This document shows, piece after piece, positions 38,316-45,322 of a DNA stretch of 64,000 bases (within the stretch, counting starts at the first letter, position 1; each line of letters begins with the position of its first letter). A program made the translations under genes and the position numbers. The notes under the pieces were generated by a model that was not told where the DNA came from, did no database searches, and worked only from the letters and a program-made list of their open reading frames with translations. Source of the stretch: Zoogloeaceae bacterium G21618-S1 (GTDB lineage: Bacteria; Pseudomonadota; Gammaproteobacteria; Burkholderiales; Rhodocyclaceae). The stretch lies in the NCBI GenBank assembly GCA_027214125.1, contig JAPWHF010000005.1, positions 186,951-250,950 of the forward strand. The letters run 5' to 3'.

Positions 38316-39257
38316 TCAGACCGCACCAACGATGCAATTGCGACCGCGTTGCTTGGCTTGGTAGAGGCGCTGATCGACCATCTCGACAAAGTCGATGGCC
38401 GTCTCGTGACGCGCGGGAATGGTCGTGCCCACGCCAAGGCTGATCGTCAGCAGCTGGCCCACCGGTGAGGCGTCGTGCGGGATCTGCGCCTTGAAGATCA
38501 AACTTCGACAGCGCTCGGCCACCGTCAATGCTGACGCGGCATCGGTACCCGGCAGGATCAGAACGAACTCTTCCCCGCCAAACCGGGCAAAGCCGTCCCG
38601 GCTTCGAGTCGCCGCACTGGCGAGCACCTGAGCCACCTGCTTGAGGCAGGTATCGCCCTGAATGTGGCCATAGCAGTCGTTGTACTGTTTGAAGTAGTCG
38701 ATATCGATCAGGATCAACGACAGCGCCTGGCCCATGCGCCGCGCCTCGACCCATTCGGCGTCGAGGATGGAATCGAACATGCGCCGGTTGGACACTCCGG
38801 TCAGCCCGTCCTTGAACGACAGCGATTCGAGCTCCTCTTGCAACGCGAGCAGTTTCTGCTCGGCTGCCTTGCGCTCACTGATATCGAACATGAAGCCGAT
38901 CAGCGACTCCACGTCACCGGCCTCGTTGCGTTTCACGTGCACAACATCCCGAATCCACACGGCCTCGCCATCCTTGGTCAGCGCACGATAGTCGGCCTCG
39001 TGGTCGGTGCCGGCCTGCGACTGCGCCACGCAGAAATCAACCACCCGTTCGCGGTCTTCCGGGTGCATGCGATCAGCCCAATCCTGCACCGTCACCCAGC
39101 TCGACGGCGTCCAGCCGAGCAGCTGCTCGATCTGCGGGCCAATATAGGTGAACTGCAGGGTCTTCCAGTCGATCTGCCAGGGAATGGCCTTGGTCGATTC
39201 AAGCAAGGTTTTGTAGACCGTGCTGTCGGCCGGGACATTGTCGGCGGCGTGAGTCAT
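38316..39257 (-). CDS. PAS-domain diguanylate cyclase
   Basis: A 313-residue cyclic-di-GMP synthase. The PAS sensor covers about residues 20-140 (WTPSSWVTVQDWADRMHPED, SLIGFMFDISERK), a short coiled coil links it to the GGDEF domain (LSFKDGLTGVSNRRMFDSIL), and the active site is RFGGEEFVLILPG. RSRD lies five residues before GGEEF, so the inhibitory I-site is present. The ATG at 39257 (MTHAADNVPA) is chosen; the frame extends to 39368. No membrane segment. Confidence 0.92.
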   Translation of the reverse strand: MTHAADNVPADSTVYKTLLESTKAIPWQIDWKTLQFTYIGPQIEQLLGWTPSSWVTVQDWADRMHPEDRERVVDFCVAQSQAGTDHEADYRALTKDGEAVWIRDVVHVKRNEAGDVESLIGFMFDISERKAAEQKLLALQEELESLSFKDGLTGVSNRRMFDSILDAEWVEARRMGQALSLILIDIDYFKQYNDCYGHIQGDTCLKQVAQVLASAATRSRDGFARFGGEEFVLILPGTDAASALTVAERCRSLIFKAQIPHDASPVGQLLTISLGVGTTIPARHETAIDFVEMVDQRLYQAKQRGRNCIVGAV

Positions 39258-39415
39258 GAAGGGATCCGTTGAAAACAATGCAAAGGGGACCGGCGCATCA
39301 AATGCGGCGGGCTGGCGGGCCGGGGTTTCGCAAACACAGGTCAGCGCATGAGCGGCCACTTCACCCAACGATACCGTAAAGCCAGGGGGCGTTCATTTCC
39401 CATTGCAACGCCTGT

Positions 39416-41314
39416 TCACCGCAGCTCACGAGTCGGCGCGATATCCTGCGCCGGCTTGATCGCCAGGCAACGGTCGGCAAAATCCTCGGCGGCAAGTGGC
39501 GGGCTGAACAGATAGCCCTGGCACACATCACACGACAGCGCCCGCAAGGCCGCCAGTTGCGAGGGGCGCTCAACCCCTTCGGCCACCACCTGCATATCGA
39601 AGGCGCGCGACATGGCGATCGTCGCCTTCAGGATCGCGTCGCCACGCGCATCATCCGGTGCGTCGATGGTGGCGACAAAACTGCGGTCGATCTTCAGCGT
39701 ATCGAAGGGCAGCACGCCCAGATAGGACAGCGACGAATAGCCGGTGCCAAAATCGTCCAGTGCGAGCCGGATACCGCGCCGGTGCAGCAGGCGCAACTCG
39801 CCCAGCGCAGCAGCTTCCGGATGCAGGAAAATCGACTCGGTCACCTCCACCTCCAGCACCTCGGTTGGCAGCGCGCGCTGGGCCAGCGCCGCCAGCACCA
39901 TGGCCGCAAAGCCCGGCTGGACCAGCTGGCGTGCCGACACGTTGATGGCCACCCGCGGCGGCACCAAGCCGTCGGCCCGCCAGGCAGCAATATGATCAAG
40001 CGCGCGGCCGACCACCCACTCACCAATCGGCAGAATCTGGCCGGACGCCTCCGCCACCGGGATGAAACGATCCGGCGGCACGCAGCGCCCCTCGCCGTCA
40101 CGCCAGCGCAGCAGCGCCTCGCAGCCCACCAGCGCGCCCGTGGCAATGCTTAACTGTGGCTGGAAATGCAGCGACAACTCCTCACGCGCAATGGCCTGAC
40201 GCAAGCCGCTCTCGATCGCCACCCGCTGACACACCGCATCGTTCATCTCGCGGGTATAGAAACGCGCCACGTTGCCCCCCGAACGCTTGGCGTCATACAT
40301 CGCAGTATCGGCATTGCGCAGCAATGTCTGTGCATCGGCCGCATCATCCGGAAACAGGCTCACCCCGATACTGGCACTCACGCACAACTCCACCTCACCG
40401 GCGGTGAGCGGCTGGCGCACGGCCTCAAGCAGTTTGGCCACCACCGGCGCCACGGTCGTTGGCGCATCAACAGCCGACATCACCATGATGAATTCGTCCC
40501 CGCCCTGGCGCACCAGCGTATCGGACTCGCGCACACAGCCGTGCAGGCGCCTGGCCAGTTCAACCAGCAACACGTCGCCAGTGGCATGACCATGCACATC
40601 GTTCACATCCTTGAAGCGATCGATATCGATGAACAACACCGCCACACCGGCTGCCTTGCCTCGGGAGGCCTGGGCGATGGCCAGGTCCAGGCGATCGGCC
40701 AACAGCGCCCGATTGGCCAGGCCGGTGAGCTGATCGTGATACGCCAGATAATGAATACGCGCCTCGGTCTCCTTGCGCTTGGTAATGTCCGACACCGACC
40801 CGGCCATCAGCACCGCACGACCGCGCCGGTTACGCACCGCCTCGCCGCGCGAGGCAATCCAGCGGTAACTGCTATCGCGCGCGCGAACCCGATACTCGAA
40901 GTAGAAAAACGGCGTCTCGCCCTTGAGATGCCGAGCCACCGCCTGGTTGTAGCCGGCCCGATCATCTGGATGCACCAGTTCCAGCCAGCCGTGCGTATCG
41001 ACCAGGAAATTGCTCGAATACCCGAGAATCGCCAATAGCCGGTCGCCCACCCACAGCCGCTTGCTCACCGGGTCCCACGACCACAGCCCATCGTGTGCCC
41101 CGCGCATCGCCAAACCGTGCGCACGAAAGATCTCGTGCAGACGGCGCAGCTCCCGCCAGCCGAGCATCAAAGTCACCGCCAACAGGGCCAATCCCGCCAT
41201 CAAAGCCACATCGGACGCCCACTGCGCACCGACCGCGAGGCAAGCCGCCGCCCCCAGCCCAACCACCAGCAGCCGCATCCGGTTATCCCGCAGGACCTTC
41301 TTCACCGACACCAC
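39416..41314 (-). CDS. PAS-GGDEF-EAL cyclic-di-GMP protein, membrane-anchored
   Basis: A 632-residue protein with two N-terminal hydrophobic helices (LLVVGLGAAACLAVGAQWAS; MAGLALLAVTLMLGW), a PAS domain (DGLWSWDPVSKRLWVGDRLL to DITKRKETE), GGDEF (RQGGDEFIMV, I-site RESD) and EAL (GCEALLRWRDGEG, DDFGTGYSSLSYLGVLPFDT, KIDRSF, QVVAEGVE). Both catalytic signatures look intact, so cyclase, phosphodiesterase or both are possible. GTG at 41314 follows AGGAG; a TTG at 41332 is open in frame. Confidence 0.9.
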   Translation of the reverse strand: MVSVKKVLRDNRMRLLVVGLGAAACLAVGAQWASDVALMAGLALLAVTLMLGWRELRRLHEIFRAHGLAMRGAHDGLWSWDPVSKRLWVGDRLLAILGYSSNFLVDTHGWLELVHPDDRAGYNQAVARHLKGETPFFYFEYRVRARDSSYRWIASRGEAVRNRRGRAVLMAGSVSDITKRKETEARIHYLAYHDQLTGLANRALLADRLDLAIAQASRGKAAGVAVLFIDIDRFKDVNDVHGHATGDVLLVELARRLHGCVRESDTLVRQGGDEFIMVMSAVDAPTTVAPVVAKLLEAVRQPLTAGEVELCVSASIGVSLFPDDAADAQTLLRNADTAMYDAKRSGGNVARFYTREMNDAVCQRVAIESGLRQAIAREELSLHFQPQLSIATGALVGCEALLRWRDGEGRCVPPDRFIPVAEASGQILPIGEWVVGRALDHIAAWRADGLVPPRVAINVSARQLVQPGFAAMVLAALAQRALPTEVLEVEVTESIFLHPEAAALGELRLLHRRGIRLALDDFGTGYSSLSYLGVLPFDTLKIDRSFVATIDAPDDARGDAILKATIAMSRAFDMQVVAEGVERPSQLAALRALSCDVCQGYLFSPPLAAEDFADRCLAIKPAQDIAPTRELR

Positions 41315-41634
41315 TCGATCGCCTCTCCTCAACCCCGTATTCGGCTATCTGCCTACTACGAACGTTCTACGGCGAAATCGAGACGGTCTTGAAGCCGGCA
41401 GAGCGCAACCGCAGGAGAAATGCGGCAAATCGGCAGGTAGAACAATGCGGGCAAGTCGTCGCCACGACGGCCCGCGGCGGATTCGTACAGCGGGCCTTGG
41501 TCGGTCATTGGGGGCAGACCGACGGCCGTAATCCAGAAGTTGCGGCGGACCCACCGATGACTCCCGGATTCCACTGCACTGCATTCAGGCGACGCTTGCT
41601 AGACTCAAGCTCTGGAAGCCATCGGAGCCCCTGC
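41315..41634. other. 320-bp divergent intergenic region, no gene seen
   Basis: Lies between the divergent cyclic-di-GMP gene and the YLRPF membrane protein. The frame of the latter is open through it back to 41095, but without conserved-looking or hydrophobic sequence, so I do not treat it as coding. No clear promoter, hairpin or repeat was recognised. Confidence 0.5.
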
Positions 41635-42942
41635 ATGGAAACGCCACCGCCGCCCGCCCCCGACAGCCCGGTGCGCCGCAGCCGCCGGCACGCGGCAGGC
41701 GTGGTGTGTTACCTCATCGGCTGCCTGCTCGGCGTGGTGTCAGTGGCCGTTGCGTTTGCCGCCTTTGGTCAGGCACTCCACTGGCTCGCCGGCGCGATTG
41801 TCGCCACCGTGCTGTTGCTGATGGCGGTCGCCTCGCTGGTCGCGGCTGAACACTTTTTCGTGCCCAGCGTCGCCGATGTGCTCGCACGCGACACCCGCGC
41901 CCCGGTCGTCTATCTGCGGCCCTTCGGCGAAGACCAGGCGCTCACCTACGACATCGTCAGCACCGGCGAAACCACCACCGCCATCACCGCCAAAGCCGAA
42001 GACTTTCTGCTCGCGCTCAACGCCATCGGCCCGCTGGTCTCCATCGCCGAACCCAATCGCTGGGCACGCGTCGGCATGCACCCGCACGGCGCCTACCGCG
42101 ACTTCATCGGCGAGGGCGACTGGCAGGCACGTGTCCAGACCTGGCTCGACCAGGCCGGCATGGTGGTGCTGGCCATGGGCGACTCTCCCGGTATCGAATG
42201 GGAAATACAGCAAGTGCGCCAACGCGTCGCGCCGCAGTCGCTGCTGCTCTACCTGCCCCCGCGCCCCGCCGACGCCTTCACCCGCAAGGGGCGGCACAAA
42301 AAAGAACAAGCCATCTACGAACACTTCAGCCCGCTGGTCGAAAAACACTTCGGCCTGACGATGCCGCCGTTCACTGAATCGACCTACCTCATCGGCTTCG
42401 ACGCCGACGGCGCCCCTGTGATGGCGCCCGACGCGCCGCGCAAACGCTGGGCATTCACCGAACACAGCCGCGTCGCCGACGCCATCCGCAGCCAACTCGG
42501 CGCCGTGCTCGCCAAAGTCCGACCCGACGCGCAACTCGACACCTACCGCCTCGCCGGCCGCCCCGGCCTGTGGACACGCGCCATCGCCGCCACCACGCTC
42601 ATCCTGGCCAGCATCGGTATCGGCCTGCTCGGCGGGCCGACCGGTGCAGTCGCCAGCCTCGCCCTGCAAGCCTTCCCCGGCCTCATGCTCACGGCCGGCT
42701 GGGTGCTGCTCGCGCGTTATTTTGGAACACGGTGGGTGTGGATCGTGCCGATCGCGCTCGGCATCTCCGTCGCACTCAACATTGGCGTCCAGGTTTATGT
42801 GCAGATTGATCCGGCCGCTGGATTCATGCTTCTGCGCTCGCCGTGGTACCAACTGGCCGGATCGCTGGTGAATTGGATCTACGCGGGGGCCGTGCTGGCG
42901 ATCGGGGTGGCGTTGGCGGGACGGCGGGCGGGGGATTGTTGA
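41635..42942 (+). CDS. Multi-pass membrane protein with YLRPFGED motif, function unknown
   Basis: A 435-residue protein. Two N-terminal helices (GVVCYLIGCLLGVVSVAVAF; WLAGAIVATVLLLMAVASLV), a cytoplasmic domain from about residue 75 to 310 beginning PVVYLRPFGEDQALTYDI and containing WLDQAGMVVLAMGDSPGIEW EIQ, then four hydrophobic stretches at the C-terminus. A YLR(S/P)F..D motif after a membrane anchor recurs in uncharacterised bacterial proteins; a Rossmann/TIR-like fold is a guess. The ATG at 41635 is chosen because the first helix follows soon after. Stands alone beside the Tae4/Tai4 pair. Confidence 0.75.
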   Translation: METPPPPAPDSPVRRSRRHAAGVVCYLIGCLLGVVSVAVAFAAFGQALHWLAGAIVATVLLLMAVASLVAAEHFFVPSVADVLARDTRAPVVYLRPFGEDQALTYDIVSTGETTTAITAKAEDFLLALNAIGPLVSIAEPNRWARVGMHPHGAYRDFIGEGDWQARVQTWLDQAGMVVLAMGDSPGIEWEIQQVRQRVAPQSLLLYLPPRPADAFTRKGRHKKEQAIYEHFSPLVEKHFGLTMPPFTESTYLIGFDADGAPVMAPDAPRKRWAFTEHSRVADAIRSQLGAVLAKVRPDAQLDTYRLAGRPGLWTRAIAATTLILASIGIGLLGGPTGAVASLALQAFPGLMLTAGWVLLARYFGTRWVWIVPIALGISVALNIGVQVYVQIDPAAGFMLLRSPWYQLAGSLVNWIYAGAVLAIGVALAGRRAGDC

Positions 42943-43049
42943 GCTACGCTGATCGGCAGTCCGGATACAACGCAGCAACCGGGGAAAAGCATCGCTTTTT
43001 TCGATTGCACGGATTATGATTTCGTCATTTTTAACACACCCCCATTTCC

Positions 43050-43541
43050 ATGCAAAGACCATCATTCCAAAGCGCCTGGGCAAGCTTCATGGCAGTCCGC
43101 CTCTCCGTCAAGGCAGTCGGAAAGAAGATCGGAGGCCGGGTCCAGGAAAACATCGAACTGCCCGTAGGCGGATTCGAGAACGCCTGCCCAATCCGGATGA
43201 GCTATGTTCTTAACAAGACTGGCTTTCCCATCCCCAAGAGCAGCCGTTACGCCACGGTGAGCGGTGGCGACCGGATGCAATACATCTACCGGGTGCGCGA
43301 CATGATGCGCTACCTCGAAGACAGCTTCGGCGCCCCAGACAAGAACGCCTCCGCACCGACGCCGGATGACTTCAAGCACATGCAGGGCATCGTCGTCATC
43401 AAAGGCCACGGCTGGGGCAATGCAAGCGGGCATGTGACCTTGTGGGATGGCACACTATGCGCTGATAGCTGCCATCTGCTGGGCGACCCAGACAACGGCA
43501 GCTTCGTGCCCGAATCGGGCGCCATATGGGTACTACCATGA
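43050..43541 (+). CDS. tae4: Type VI secretion amidase effector, Tae4 family
   Basis: A 163-residue NlpC/P60-like peptidoglycan amidase that, in known systems, is injected into rival cells and cuts the gamma-D-glutamyl-mDAP bond or cross-links. The catalytic Cys is in GGFENACPIRMSYVLNKTGF and the His in VVIKGHGWGNASGHVTLWDG; the end GSFVPESGAIWVLP and the start QRPSFQSAWASFMAV match the family. No signal peptide, as expected for a T6SS cargo. No T6SS structural gene, VgrG or Hcp lies in the window, so it is an orphan locus. Coupled to its immunity gene. Confidence 0.9.
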   Translation: MQRPSFQSAWASFMAVRLSVKAVGKKIGGRVQENIELPVGGFENACPIRMSYVLNKTGFPIPKSSRYATVSGGDRMQYIYRVRDMMRYLEDSFGAPDKNASAPTPDDFKHMQGIVVIKGHGWGNASGHVTLWDGTLCADSCHLLGDPDNGSFVPESGAIWVLP

Positions 43542-43918
43542 AATACGCCACCATCATGCTTGCCGCGCTCGCCCTCCCCGCCTGCGCCACCGACACCTCG
43601 TCGGAAGCCATGCCCCAAACAGCCAGCTATTCGCAGCGGGAACTGCTCAAGAACTGGGCCCTGAGCGCCTGCCTGGCGACGATCGCCAAGAGCCCGGCGG
43701 ACCGCGACGACGCCAACGCCACCGCCAGCGCCTACCTCGAATTCGGCAACCAGCCCATCGAGGCCTACGAGACGCTTGGCAAGTTGGCGAAGCAATACGC
43801 GGGGCGCACGTACTCGGGCTCCATTGCATCGAAATTCAACACGATGAAGTGCATCGACCTCTATCACAGCGAGGCGCTTGAGGGCTTGGTGGAGAAGTGG
43901 GTAAACCAGGCGCCGTAG
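43538..43918 (+). CDS. tai4: Tae4 immunity protein, Tai4 family
   Basis: A 126-residue exported protein: signal peptide YATIMLAALALPACATD (could be a lipoprotein, ALPAC lipobox) followed by a helical domain with SQRELLKNWALSACLATIAK, NATASAYLEFGNQPIEAYE and KCIDLYHSEALEGLVEKWV. This matches Tai4, the periplasmic inhibitor of Tae4. The ATG at 43538 overlaps the effector stop (ATGA), so both are made together. Two cysteines (SACLA and MKCIDL) may form the usual disulfide. Confidence 0.88.
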   Translation: MKYATIMLAALALPACATDTSSEAMPQTASYSQRELLKNWALSACLATIAKSPADRDDANATASAYLEFGNQPIEAYETLGKLAKQYAGRTYSGSIASKFNTMKCIDLYHSEALEGLVEKWVNQAP

Positions 43919-43956
43919 CAGCGCCATTCGCGGTTCCAAGCAGAGGGGTAGGCCGT

Positions 43957-43990
43957 AGCCCGGATGCAGGCCAAAAGCCGGATCCGGGCT
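43957..43990. repeat. Palindromic repeat between tai4 and the two-gene cassette
   Basis: AGCCCGGAT (43957-43965) and ATCCGGGCT (43982-43990) form a 9-bp stem, preceded by GT as in widely dispersed GTAGCCCGGAT-type repeats. It lies between convergent genes and may also act as a terminator. Confidence 0.55.
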
Positions 43991-44021
43991 CTCATCGGGT
44001 GATCGACCACAACTACGCTTG

Positions 44022-44219
44022 CTAGACGGGCTTCCTCATGGGCCCATCCTTCTTGGAAGGATGCTCAGCCGGCAGCTCGCGAATACCCAACGCAGCATTG
44101 AAGCGATTTACTTGCACTAACAATCGCTCGGAATCTCGTCGAAGCTCCTTTGCCGAACGCTTCTCAGGCGTCGAGCTTGCGAGCGTCTCTACAATAAGAT
44201 CTTCAAGCGTTTTCGACAT
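44022..44219 (-). CDS. 65-residue protein coupled to the two-TM/GAF-like protein
   Basis: A small, highly charged helical protein (MSKTLEDLIVETLASSTPEK, then SAKELRRDSERLLVQVNRFN) with no membrane segment; the C-terminus is Pro/Lys-rich. Its ATG at 44219 overlaps the end of the upstream 326-residue gene by 17 bp, so it is almost certainly co-translated. Base composition is lower in GC than the flanking genes. I do not recognise it; it could be a regulator or inhibitor of its partner. Confidence 0.65.
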   Translation of the reverse strand: MSKTLEDLIVETLASSTPEKRSAKELRRDSERLLVQVNRFNAALGIRELPAEHPSKKDGPMRKPV

Positions 44220-45183
44220 CTCGATACTCACTATCAGCAAGAAGCTTTAGGCCGTGAAGCGCGTACTCTAGGCGAACTCTAAGATCAAACTTGCTAAGAA
44301 CCCCATCGTACTTTGCCCGGTAGCGCTCAACGAATGTATTGTCCTCAGGATAGAAGATTGAAATCACTATAACCACCCCTTTCGTCGGCATCTCAACGGG
44401 ATAGCATAGAAGCGATCCTTCGTCTTCTGGCCCTAAACTACGGGTTGCCCGAAATTGCGGATCCGCTTTGCTAACTTCATCAGCTGTGCTTTCAACTATG
44501 ACCAGGCGCCCACTTCGAGCGGCGCTCATTATTGATGACGACGGATGGCTAAGTTCTTCGAGGGACGACTTCACTGGTAGGTGCGATGGGTAAGAGCACA
44601 AGAATTTCTTGAGCTTGTCTTGATGCACAACGCCCAGCTGAACCCGCAAATCCTTCCGCTCTTGACTAGTTCTTGTTAGCAAGTCGAAGGTCCACCATAT
44701 CGCCTCCCCAATTCGGCAAAACTGCGCAGTCGGCTGGGTGATGCTTCGGAATACTTCGGCGGGGGTCAGCGGCTTTCCTTGCGCCGATTTATGCGTCGCT
44801 TGCTGGAGTCGTTTCGCGAACCGTTGCTCCTTGTGACCAACGATAGTATCTAGAGCAGACAGAAGAATCTGCGGTGCCTGCTCCCAACCGTCAGGCTCCC
44901 GCTTCAACCATCCGCTGAGAACATTTTTTGCGAGAGTAAGCAGCGCAACCCAAAGCGCGGCAAAAATAAGCCACCGAAGAGCGCTAGCGTCAAGAATCGC
45001 GCCCAATCTAGGCCAATCAGCACGCACCTCAGCCGCAAACCTCTCCACAGATTGAAAGTTGGTCACAAAGAATGGGGGAAAGCCGACCAAAAGCGCCCAC
45101 GCTTGTTGGTAGATGTATTTGTGCCCCCAAAAATACCTTCTAACCCGATCCAACCCTCTGCGTATAGCACCTCTTTTTTTCAT
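44203..45183 (-). CDS. Two-TM protein with GAF-like C-terminal region, function unknown
   Basis: A 326-residue protein: basic N-terminus, two hydrophobic helices (about residues 22-42, YIYQQAWALLVGFPPFFVTN; and 70-90, WLIFAALWVALLTLAKNVL), a helical linker, then a region with GAF-like features (SGRLVIVESTADEVSKADPQ, DEGSLLCYPVEMPTKGVVIV ISIFYPEDNTF) ending in a long helix. One 60-base stretch counted at 44281-44340 is 45% GC, against 80% for one in polA, suggesting transfer. AGGAT precedes the start. It could be a membrane-attached sensor; no known system recognised. Confidence 0.78.
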   Translation of the reverse strand: MKKRGAIRRGLDRVRRYFWGHKYIYQQAWALLVGFPPFFVTNFQSVERFAAEVRADWPRLGAILDASALRWLIFAALWVALLTLAKNVLSGWLKREPDGWEQAPQILLSALDTIVGHKEQRFAKRLQQATHKSAQGKPLTPAEVFRSITQPTAQFCRIGEAIWWTFDLLTRTSQERKDLRVQLGVVHQDKLKKFLCSYPSHLPVKSSLEELSHPSSSIMSAARSGRLVIVESTADEVSKADPQFRATRSLGPEDEGSLLCYPVEMPTKGVVIVISIFYPEDNTFVERYRAKYDGVLSKFDLRVRLEYALHGLKLLADSEYRDVENA

Positions 45184-45322
45184 GCGGTTATGATCCTGCC
45201 ACTCTACTCACTCTGTTTGACAACCGTTTGCACTAATTATGCATGAGTAGTAGGCCGCGCCAGTGGTAGTACTGCACAAATCCAAACCGCAGCGCTACCG
45301 TTTTCGTTCGGTTTGCTAGACC

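Noticed and set aside
41095-41634. 180-residue N-terminal extension of the YLRPF membrane protein
   Set aside because: It is antisense to the cyclic-di-GMP gene, rich in Pro, Ser and Arg, and lacks conserved features.
43050-45183. Prophage or insertion element carrying the accessory genes
   Set aside because: No integrase, transposase, terminal repeats, target duplication or tRNA attachment site was seen; the transfer signal is base composition alone.
45241-45322. Terminator of polA
   Set aside because: CAAACCG and CGGTTTG can pair, but the loop is long and no U-tract follows, so it was not listed as a terminator.
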